This document shows, piece by piece, positions 1-5,307 of a DNA stretch of 8,312 nt. Each line of letters begins with the position of its first letter. Within the stretch, counting starts at the first letter, position 1. The notes beneath the pieces are model-generated. The model was not told the origin of the DNA and searched no databases. It saw only the letters and a list, made by a program, of their open reading frames with translations. The stretch covers positions 1-8,312 of the forward strand of contig CAIOKW010000155.1 in assembly GCA_903858975.1 (NCBI GenBank), read 5' to 3'. This DNA comes from Oligoflexia bacterium. Its GTDB lineage: Bacteria > Bdellovibrionota > UBA1018 > CAIMNF01. A program made the position numbers and the translations under genes.

Positions 1-251
1 ATGATCTCTAGAACTGTTCTACGCTTCAATTTAGTTGCTGCACCCAAGAGAATCGTACGAATTGCCTTCGCCGTTTTTCCCTCTTTACCGATAATCTTAC
101 CGATATCAGTTTTAGCCACACGGAGTTCAATGACGGTCGTGTTTTCACCCATCACTTCAGCAACGCTGACTTGATCTGGTAAATCGACCAGCATTTTTGC
201 AACAACCTCAATCATTTGACCGAGTTCACTGGTGCCTTTTGCTTCTGTCAT
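1..251 (-). CDS. khpA: KH-domain RNA-binding protein KhpA (partial, C-terminus beyond window edge)
   Basis: The first 83 codons of a small single-KH-domain protein are visible; the gene runs off the left edge. The translation carries the KH GxxG loop as IIGKEG, followed by the basic helix KTAKAIRTIL, and ends in the window with KLKRRTVLEI. This is the arrangement of the KhpA/YlqC family, about 75-90 residues long, so only a few residues should be missing. Family members bind RNA and in Gram-positive bacteria pair with KhpB/Jag; whether that holds here is unknown. The ATG at 251-249 follows a GGGAG ribosome binding site by about five bases. It lies 43 bases downstream of rpsP on the same strand, the conserved rpsP-khpA order that usually continues into rimM, trmD and rplS. 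No separate promoter is seen, so cotranscription with rpsP is likely. Confidence 0.92.
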   Translation of the reverse strand, partial: MTEAKGTSELGQMIEVVAKMLVDLPDQVSVAEVMGENTTVIELRVAKTDIGKIIGKEGKTAKAIRTILLGAATKLKRRTVLEI

Positions 252-294
252 AAATTCTCCCGTGTTCGATGCTTAAACAAAAGCAATCGAACAA

Positions 295-534
295 TTACTT
301 AGCTGCTCTTACGATCTGTTCAATCGTCAAAGAAACTTGAGCTCCCTTGGCTTTCCAAGACTCAAATTTAGCGAGATCAATTTTCACTTTATCCTTGTTC
401 TCTTTTGCTTTTGGATAATAGAAACCGATCTTTTCAAAAAATTTTCCGTCGCGGGAAGAAGTTTCGTTTGCTGCCACGATCACGTACTGAGGATTCTTTT
501 TTGAACCCATGCGCTGAAGACGAATTTTAACCAT
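295..534 (-). CDS. rpsP: 30S ribosomal protein S16
   Basis: This 79-residue protein matches ribosomal protein S16 along its whole length. It opens with MVKIRLQRMGSKKNPQY, continues with the conserved SRDGKFFEKIGFYYP segment (about residues 27-41) and has the KIDLAKFESWKAKGAQVS stretch (about 51-68). E. coli S16 is 82 residues, so the length is normal. S16 binds 16S rRNA in the body of the small subunit and is needed for its assembly. The ATG has an AAGGA ribosome binding site (545-549) ten bases upstream. A sigma70-like promoter lies directly in front of it, and khpA follows downstream, so this appears to be the first gene of the classical S16 operon. Confidence 0.98.
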   Translation of the reverse strand: MVKIRLQRMGSKKNPQYVIVAANETSSRDGKFFEKIGFYYPKAKENKDKVKIDLAKFESWKAKGAQVSLTIEQIVRAAK

Positions 535-563
535 AAAATATGAATCCTTTCGAAAAATAAACT

Positions 564-591
564 GTTATCAAAACCTAGACATAAAAGTCAA
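564..591 (-). promoter_or_regulatory. Putative sigma70-type promoter of rpsP-khpA
   Basis: Reading the minus strand, a -35 box TTGACT (586-591, five of six consensus bases) is followed after 16 bases by GATAAC (564-569, four of six). Transcription would begin near 557, giving a leader of about 22 bases that contains the rpsP ribosome binding site. The gap between the upstream hydroxylase stop and rpsP is only 68 bases, and the promoter fits inside it. Called by eye against the consensus only. Confidence 0.5.
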
Positions 592-602
592 CCATTCAGG
601 TT

Positions 603-1196
603 CTATTCACCACGAAAAGTACCAAAAAGATGGTCCCAGAGCGGTGAACTGACCCCCCACTTGCCCCCTTTTTTCAAATAATGGTGCTTCATGTGGTTTT
701 CTTTCAAGATTTTCCCCATCGCGGTCTTCGGCATAAAGTGATGGGTTGCAAAGTGAAGATAGTCATAAACGAGGTAGCCCGAGATAAAACCTGAGAAAAA
801 TGGGCGAGTATACGAAATCCCCATCGTTGCGACAAAAACATAGAAAAACAGTGTTCCCAAGGTCAGGGATACCACTGGAGGCATGACCAAACGGGTGGGA
901 TCCTGGGGATCGTCATGATGAATTCCGTGAAACAAGAACACGAGGTACTGCCCCGCCTTCGTCGTTGCCTTGAAGTGAAACACCCAGCGGTGCATCGCAT
1001 ATTCCGTCAGGGTCCAGAACAAGAGACCCAAGGCGAACAAGGCCCCCAAAGTGAAGACCGACCCCATCACTCTCGCCTGAAACAATTGAAAGGCAATGAT
1101 CGGAATCCATATGATAAATGGAATCGACGGATGCACGTGGGTCAGGGATTCTAAAACGGGATTTTTAAAAAGTCGGACCGATTGATGTTCTTTCAT
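603..1196 (-). CDS. Membrane fatty acid hydroxylase (FA2H/Scs7-like, sterol desaturase superfamily)
   Basis: This 197-residue integral membrane protein carries the histidine clusters of the fatty acid hydroxylase superfamily, which hold a di-metal centre. They are EYAMHRWVFH (HxxxxH, His69/His74), HGIHHDDP (His90/93/94), YDYLHFATHH (His148/152/153) and HMKHHY (His168/171/172), followed by the conserved GVSSPLWDHLFGTF tail (residues 181-194). Hydrophobic segments lie around 25-40, 44-63, 108-127 and 133-147. The order and spacing of the histidines resemble the catalytic domain of fatty acid 2-hydroxylase (FA2H, yeast Scs7), without the cytochrome b5 domain found in the eukaryotic enzymes. The likely reaction is O2-dependent hydroxylation of a fatty acyl or sphingoid chain, but the substrate is inferred. 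The ATG has no Shine-Dalgarno sequence and sits about eight bases below a predicted start of transcription. It is a single gene, divergent from the exonuclease gene. Confidence 0.85.
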   Translation of the reverse strand: MKEHQSVRLFKNPVLESLTHVHPSIPFIIWIPIIAFQLFQARVMGSVFTLGALFALGLLFWTLTEYAMHRWVFHFKATTKAGQYLVFLFHGIHHDDPQDPTRLVMPPVVSLTLGTLFFYVFVATMGISYTRPFFSGFISGYLVYDYLHFATHHFMPKTAMGKILKENHMKHHYLKKGGKWGVSSPLWDHLFGTFRGE

Positions 1197-1210
1197 AGAA
1201 TTTTGGTTGA

Positions 1211-1239
1211 ATTTTAGCGTTTTTCGGGCGATTTTACAA
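1211..1239 (-). promoter_or_regulatory. Putative promoter of the fatty acid hydroxylase gene
   Basis: On the minus strand TTGTAA (1234-1239, four of six consensus bases) and TAAAAT (1211-1216, five of six) are separated by 17 bases. The predicted transcript would start about eight bases before the hydroxylase ATG, leaving no room for a ribosome binding site, which agrees with none being visible. On the plus strand the same stretch contains TACAAT (1235-1240), a possible -10 box for the divergent exonuclease gene, but it lacks a good -35 partner. Confidence 0.45.
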
Positions 1240-1271
1240 TGGAATTTCGCATTAACCCATAAGGATCTAAA

Positions 1272-1913
1272 TTGGCATCCAACGACCGACTCCGCATCCG
1301 TTTAAATCCAAGCTACTGGAAACACTTTAACGCAGTTCCCTTCTCAGAAGACATTGTTCCTTCAAGCCTTTTCCTCAGAAACAAGCATTACCTGGTGTTT
1401 GATATCGAGACCCAGAACCTCGTCCAAGATGTTGGCGGCTGGGGAAACATTGATAAACTCAAGATCTCGGTGGCTTGCGCTTACGACTCAAAAACCGATC
1501 AGTACCTCACTTTCAGAGAAAATGAGATTTCAAAACTGAATGACCTTTGTGAAGACCGATTGGTCATCGGATACAATATCCGCGGATTCGATTTGATCAT
1601 TCTTCAAGCCTACGGCCTCTCTCTCGAAAAGCTCGACGTTTTTGACATCATGTACGACGTACAGACCCTCACTCGTCAAAAGTTCTTAAAACTGGAAACC
1701 ATCGCGCAGGGAACCTTGAATGCCGGAAAGTCTGCAGACGGTCTCTTAGCCGTCGAATGGTGGAAAAAAGGCGAAGTCGACAAAATCATTCAATACTGTC
1801 AGCAAGACGTTCAAGTCACAAAAGACATTTTTGAGTACGGCCGTAAACATGGACTGGTAAAACTGCGACGCGCTGACGGGTCAAATACTGAAGTTAAAGT
1901 AAACTGGAACTAA
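1272..1913 (+). CDS. DEDDy-type 3'-5' exonuclease (YprB/RNase H-like domain)
   Basis: This 213-residue protein has the three exonuclease motifs of the DEDD superfamily. Exo I is YLVFDIETQ with Asp44 and Glu46, Exo II is VIGYNIRGFD with Asp107, and Exo III is IQYCQQDVQVTKD with Tyr175 and Asp179, which makes it the DEDDy subtype. The enzyme would remove nucleotides from a 3' end using two metal ions; whether the target is DNA or RNA cannot be told. The layout resembles the YprB/RNase_H_2 group, in which the domain can be free-standing or attached to helicases; here there is no helicase part. The start is a TTG, chosen because AAGGA (1261-1265) lies six bases upstream and there is no in-frame ATG before the conserved domain. 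It is flanked on both sides by minus-strand genes, and its stop codon overlaps that of the methyltransferase-like gene. Confidence 0.82.
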   Translation: MASNDRLRIRLNPSYWKHFNAVPFSEDIVPSSLFLRNKHYLVFDIETQNLVQDVGGWGNIDKLKISVACAYDSKTDQYLTFRENEISKLNDLCEDRLVIGYNIRGFDLIILQAYGLSLEKLDVFDIMYDVQTLTRQKFLKLETIAQGTLNAGKSADGLLAVEWWKKGEVDKIIQYCQQDVQVTKDIFEYGRKHGLVKLRRADGSNTEVKVNWN

Positions 1914-1936
1914 CTTCGGTAAATACTGAAGTTTCC
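1883..1936. repeat. 13-base direct repeat plus hairpin at the convergent gene junction (possible bidirectional terminator)
   Basis: The sequence AAATACTGAAGTT occurs at 1883-1895 and again at 1921-1933. Between the copies lies AACTTCGGT (1912-1920), which can pair with ACTGAAGTT of the right copy (1925-1933, nine pairs including one G-U, four-base loop) or with that of the left copy (1887-1895, 16-base loop). The right-hand hairpin can be lengthened by GGA (1906-1908) with TCC (1934-1936) across a three-base bulge. It covers both overlapping stop codons. There is no T-tract after the stem on either strand, so a terminator role is only suggested by its position. Confidence 0.5.
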
Positions 1937-2563
1937 AAAATGCTCTGGTTCCACTACCTGCGAAAGCCATGGGTGATGGCGCTCAATGCTCGTTCTCGTT
2001 GCCAATCCTCGACCCACGACTCGAATGGAATGATCTCGCGCTTGAACTTTCAATGCCTCTAGGATCTGCGCACTGTCTTCTAAGTTTCGACTTAAATCAT
2101 ATAAAAAATAAACTTCTGCCGAGGGAATGGTCGATTCTGAAAACAAATTCTTCGATATGACTTTGGCGTGGTGACACCCGTGAATCTTTAAGACCCTGAG
2201 CGCTTCCGCTGCTCGAAGCTCAACACTTTCAATGCCGGTGTAGTAGACATCTGGATAATGCTCCTGCAGGACCAGCGCCATCCGAGAATACCCTGAACCC
2301 AGTTCAGCAAGATGCTGTCCTTCCTCAAGCTTGAGTTTAGAGAGCATGAAACGAATTTCAGTATAGGGCGTGAGCAAGGTCGACGGATCCAACCCTGCCC
2401 AGGGCGCATTGCCCTCTCGTTCCCGAATCAACGCCTCCACCTGGTGCACCTGAAACCCTAAATGCGCATCGACGGTATCTGAATGAACCTTGGAGGCTTC
2501 ATAGGTATTTTCAATTGAATCTAAGAGCGGAAAAAGCTGCTTAGGATCGAAGCTGAAGAGCAT
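1910..2563 (-). CDS. Class I SAM-dependent methyltransferase-like protein
   Basis: This 217-residue protein has a Rossmann-type methyltransferase core. The nucleotide-binding motif I is HLAELGSGYSRMAL (residues 84-97), an acidic residue ending strand 2 is seen in YTGIES (Glu112), and AEVYFLYDL (149-157) would be the strand 4 region. The preceding TPYTEIRFMLSKL (65-77) followed by motif I recalls the DOT1-like layout, in which a Y-x-E segment precedes D/E-LGSG. A roughly 60-residue N-terminal part is mostly helical and unassigned. The acceptor is unknown. The start codon overlaps the end of hldD by 23 bases and has its own AAAGGAAA ribosome binding site eight bases upstream inside hldD, so the two are cotranscribed. 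Last gene of the mrp-hldD cluster. The alternative is a catalytically degenerate family member. Confidence 0.65.
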   Translation of the reverse strand: MLFSFDPKQLFPLLDSIENTYEASKVHSDTVDAHLGFQVHQVEALIREREGNAPWAGLDPSTLLTPYTEIRFMLSKLKLEEGQHLAELGSGYSRMALVLQEHYPDVYYTGIESVELRAAEALRVLKIHGCHHAKVISKNLFSESTIPSAEVYFLYDLSRNLEDSAQILEALKVQARDHSIRVVGRGLATRTSIERHHPWLSQVVEPEHFGNFSIYRS

Positions 2564-3518
2564 GGATGGTTTCCTTTACTCCCTGCTCAAGACTTACAAA
2601 TTCCTCAGCATATCCTGCATGCCTGAGCTTTCCCATAGTTGCCTCGGTGAAGTATTGATAACGATCGCGAATCTCAATGGGAGTGTCGATGAACTCAATC
2701 ATCGGGGCCACGCCCATCGCCGCAAAGGTGGCTTTCGCCAGGTCGTGAAACGACCGAGCCTTTCCTGAACCCAAATTGTAAATCCCACGCACTAATGGCT
2801 TATCATAGGCCCAAATCATGACCTTCACCACATCATCCACAAATACGAAGTCTCGCATTTGTTCCCCATCCGCAATTCCTGGACGGTGGCTTTTGAAGAG
2901 CTTCAATTTGCCGTGAGCCTTCACTTGATCAAACCCTTGAAGCACCACGGATGACTGCCGTCCCTTATGACGCTCACCAAATCCATAAACGTTAAAAAAC
3001 TTAAACCCGCTCCATGCCGGAGGCGCTGATCCAATTCTGTCTTGCTCAAGCGCAAAAAGATCAAATTGCAGCTTTGAGTCTCCGTAAGGATTGAGTGGTT
3101 TCAATAGATGCATGCTGGATTCATCGTCCTGATAACCTTGCTCACCGGCCCCATAGGTCGCAGCTGATGAGGCATAAAGAAAAGGGATCCTCAGTTGAGT
3201 ACAAATTTCCCAAAGGCGCTTTGAATAATCCACGTTTACGCGCTTCAGATAATCAAGCCGCATCTCAGTCGTGTCAGAGCTTGCACCCAAATGAAAAATG
3301 CCCGTAACAGGAGTTCCCCGAGACGCGAGGTCTGAATAAAAGGAATCATCGAGTATCGCATCGGGTGACACTTTTAATTCAACACTCAAATCCTGATGTT
3401 CAGCACGGGTTTCAAAAAACAGGAGCTCATCCACTGCGATCACAGGAATTTTTTTAGCTGATAAAGCCTTTGCTACCCGATAACCAATGAATCCTGCGGC
3501 CCCTGTAACAATGATCAT
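2541..3518 (-). CDS. hldD: ADP-L-glycero-D-manno-heptose 6-epimerase
   Basis: This 325-residue short-chain dehydrogenase/epimerase matches HldD (RfaD) in its specific landmarks. They are the NADP-binding TGAAGFIG (residues 5-12), FHLGASSDTTE (75-85, HEGACSSTTE in E. coli), YASSAATYG (115-123), PLNPYGDSK with Tyr145 and Lys149, FKFFNVYG (172-179), HKG with Lys185, RDFVFVDDV and IYNLGSGKARSF. By family knowledge Tyr145 and Lys185 correspond to the paired acid/base residues of E. coli (Tyr140, Lys178). HldD converts ADP-D-glycero-beta-D-manno-heptose to the L,D form used in the LPS inner core, in the cytoplasm. It is slightly longer than the usual 310 residues. It starts two bases after the mrp stop, and only a poor GGGAA motif precedes it, so translational coupling is likely. 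Other NAD-dependent epimerases fit less well. Confidence 0.9.
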   Translation of the reverse strand: MIIVTGAAGFIGYRVAKALSAKKIPVIAVDELLFFETRAEHQDLSVELKVSPDAILDDSFYSDLASRGTPVTGIFHLGASSDTTEMRLDYLKRVNVDYSKRLWEICTQLRIPFLYASSAATYGAGEQGYQDDESSMHLLKPLNPYGDSKLQFDLFALEQDRIGSAPPAWSGFKFFNVYGFGERHKGRQSSVVLQGFDQVKAHGKLKLFKSHRPGIADGEQMRDFVFVDDVVKVMIWAYDKPLVRGIYNLGSGKARSFHDLAKATFAAMGVAPMIEFIDTPIEIRDRYQYFTEATMGKLRHAGYAEEFVSLEQGVKETIHALQLRS

Positions 3519-3520
3519 GT

Positions 3521-4636
3521 TTAAGAGAAGTTCCCGATCTCAAGCCCAGATGCATTTTCACTTGCTGAAGATCGAATGGCAACTTCTTGCGCCACTTTCT
3601 TAGCTAGTTCTCGGAAAATCTTTGCAGACTCAGAAGTTGGATTCTTCACTACAATTGGCTTTCCTTCATCGCCCCCTTCACGCACTTGCGGAACCAGAGG
3701 CATTTGAGCGAGAAGTTTCGTGTTGAATTTCTTTGAAAGCATTTCACCGCCGCCTTCACCAAAAATCTTATATTGCTTTCCATCATCACCCGTAAAGTAA
3801 CTCATGTTCTCTACAACACCGAGACAAGGGACCTTCACTTTTTCCCACATGTTGAGCGCTTTACGAACATCTTGAAGCGAAATTTCTTGCGGGGTAGTCA
3901 CAATCACCGCACCAGTCATCGGAAGCATCTGAGCGAGAGAAAGTTGTACATCTCCCGTGCCCGGCGGAAGATCGAGCACCAAATAATCTAAATTACCCCA
4001 ATCAACCTTCGTGCAAAATTGATTTAAAATATTGTGAAGCATCGGTCCGCGCCAAATCACGGGCTGATCCCCTTGAATTAAAAAGCCCATCGACATGACT
4101 TTAACGTTGTGACTCATTGGAGGAATGAACATTTCTCCCTTTTCACCATCGACATATAGTTTAGGATTTTCAGTCACACCCATCATCGTTGGAATGTTAG
4201 GACCGTAAATATCCGCATCGAGTAAGCCGACTTTAGCGCCCTCAAGCGCAAGGCTGGTTGCAAGATTTACAGAAACGGTAGACTTACCCACCCCCCCTTT
4301 ACCGCTTGAAACAGCAATGATGTGAGTAACGCCTGGAATGCCTCGCGCGGCAGTGGCTCCTGCACCCATCGATCCGGCACGTTTCACTTCAGCATCCATC
4401 GTGATGTCTACTTGAACAACACCTGAAACACTCTTTACGGCCTCGGTGGCGTCGTCTTTAATCTTTTCTTTGAGGGGGCAAGCTGGGGTCGTGAGTACAA
4501 TTCTAAAACTGACTTTTCCGTCTTCAAAAACCTTCAGGTCGCGAACCATGTTTAAGGTCACGAGGTCCTTTTGAAGGTCAGGATCATTTACAGTTCTTAA
4601 AGCCCCTAAAACAGCGTCAAAATCAGGTTTTTTCAT
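3521..4636 (-). CDS. mrp: Mrp/ApbC-type P-loop iron-sulfur cluster carrier with N-terminal MIP18 domain
   Basis: The 371 residues comprise an N-terminal MIP18/DUF59 domain (about 3-85, with the conserved TTPACPLK, Cys53) and a MinD/ParA-like ATPase domain. The ATPase shows the deviant Walker A SSGKGGVGKST (110-120), LLDADIYGPN (138-147), IWRGPM (194-199) and the LDLPPGTGD switch (221-229). Mrp proteins bind ATP and carry Fe-S clusters to target apoproteins in the cytosol. In the region after VENMSYF (275-281) the usual CxxC that bridges a cluster is absent; the loop reads TGDDGKQYKIFGEGGGE instead. Remaining cysteines are Cys53, Cys208 and Cys271. A C-terminal tail of about 20 residues is low-complexity. 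The gene begins 57 bases after the lipocalin stop, with GGGG as a weak ribosome binding site, and leads the mrp-hldD-methyltransferase cluster. Confidence 0.93.
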   Translation of the reverse strand: MKKPDFDAVLGALRTVNDPDLQKDLVTLNMVRDLKVFEDGKVSFRIVLTTPACPLKEKIKDDATEAVKSVSGVVQVDITMDAEVKRAGSMGAGATAARGIPGVTHIIAVSSGKGGVGKSTVSVNLATSLALEGAKVGLLDADIYGPNIPTMMGVTENPKLYVDGEKGEMFIPPMSHNVKVMSMGFLIQGDQPVIWRGPMLHNILNQFCTKVDWGNLDYLVLDLPPGTGDVQLSLAQMLPMTGAVIVTTPQEISLQDVRKALNMWEKVKVPCLGVVENMSYFTGDDGKQYKIFGEGGGEMLSKKFNTKLLAQMPLVPQVREGGDEGKPIVVKNPTSESAKIFRELAKKVAQEVAIRSSASENASGLEIGNFS

Positions 4637-4693
4637 GATGCCCCGAGGTTACCAAAGTCAAAAACTCGGAGCAACCTTATTCCTGATGGGGGC

Positions 4694-5239
4694 CTAGTTC
4701 GGAAGTAAAGTGCTGGTCAGCTGAATGCGGCTCACATCAAAATCCTGAGCCTCAGCTCGCTTCAGGAGCTCTAAATAGAGACTTCCTGTGATTTGGGGAG
4801 TCCGAGAAAGGATCCAGAGGTATTTGCGATTCGGAGCACCCACTACAGCGTACTGATAGTTAGGTTCAAGATCGATGATCCAATAGTCGCCAGCAGGGGC
4901 AAACCAGAAGAATTTTACTTTAAGCTTTGAATTACTGGAATCAACCGGGCGAGCCGTACCCAGAATAGACTTATACTTGCCATTTGGCTTGTAGCACTCG
5001 TTGAAAACACTGATTTTACCATCCGGGCGGATGCCGTAGGTTGCGGTGGTGTTGATGGTGCAGGTCCCTTGAAATACGGTTGGGAAAAATGCGATCTGGT
5101 ACCACTTGCCCGCATAGCGAGAGAGATCCACTGAATCTACGGTCTGTACATTCGGCAAACTTGGCCCCTCAGAGGCAAGGGAGTGGGGACTGAAAACAGA
5201 AATTGAAAATAAAGCCAACAACACGATTTTCTTCATCAT
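4694..5239 (-). CDS. Secreted Blc-like bacterial lipocalin
   Basis: This is a 181-residue lipocalin with a Sec signal peptide: MMKK, a hydrophobic core of about residues 5-16, and probable cleavage near SLA-SEG (22/23). The lipocalin signatures are YAGKWYQIAFFP (GxW at 44-46) and YLWILSRTPQI (140-150), the latter almost the same as in E. coli Blc. There is no lipobox cysteine, so it should be periplasmic, unlike the Blc lipoprotein. Cys60 and Cys82 could form a disulfide. Lipocalins of this group bind lysophospholipids or other lipids in a beta-barrel. The reading frame is open upstream to 5299, but that extension would cross a strong hairpin and spoil the signal peptide, so the double ATG at 5239/5236 was chosen. 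No clear Shine-Dalgarno precedes it. It lies 68 bases downstream of the E1-beta stop and may be read from the same transcript. Confidence 0.88.
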   Translation of the reverse strand: MMKKIVLLALFSISVFSPHSLASEGPSLPNVQTVDSVDLSRYAGKWYQIAFFPTVFQGTCTINTTATYGIRPDGKISVFNECYKPNGKYKSILGTARPVDSSNSKLKVKFFWFAPAGDYWIIDLEPNYQYAVVGAPNRKYLWILSRTPQITGSLYLELLKRAEAQDFDVSRIQLTSTLLPN

Positions 5240-5254
5240 GGGGAAGCTTTTAGC

Positions 5255-5295
5255 CCGGCTCAGTTCAAAAGTAAATGAACTGAGCCGGATTTTTT
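5255..5295 (+). terminator. 13-bp perfect hairpin with T-tract on the plus strand, between E1-beta and lipocalin
   Basis: CCGGCTCAGTTCA (5255-5267) and its exact complement TGAACTGAGCCGG (5276-5288) enclose an eight-base loop. On the plus strand a T-run (5290-5295) follows, giving the form of an intrinsic terminator. On the minus strand, the direction of both flanking genes, the stem comes 20 bases after the E1-beta stop but is followed by GGCTAAAAGC with no T-tract. It could stop antisense transcription, mark the 3' end of the E1 mRNA, or lie in the lipocalin leader. Confidence 0.65.
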
Positions 5296-5307
5296 GCAAA
5301 TTCTAAG

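Noticed and set aside
913..1154. Open frames on both strands inside the hydroxylase gene
   Set aside because: The hydroxylase frame carries all the histidine motifs; the others are shadows without ribosome binding sites or recognisable content.
5237..5299. N-terminal extension of the lipocalin by 20 residues
   Set aside because: It would put charged residues before the signal peptide and run through the perfect hairpin; the double ATG at 5239/5236 gives a normal Sec signal.
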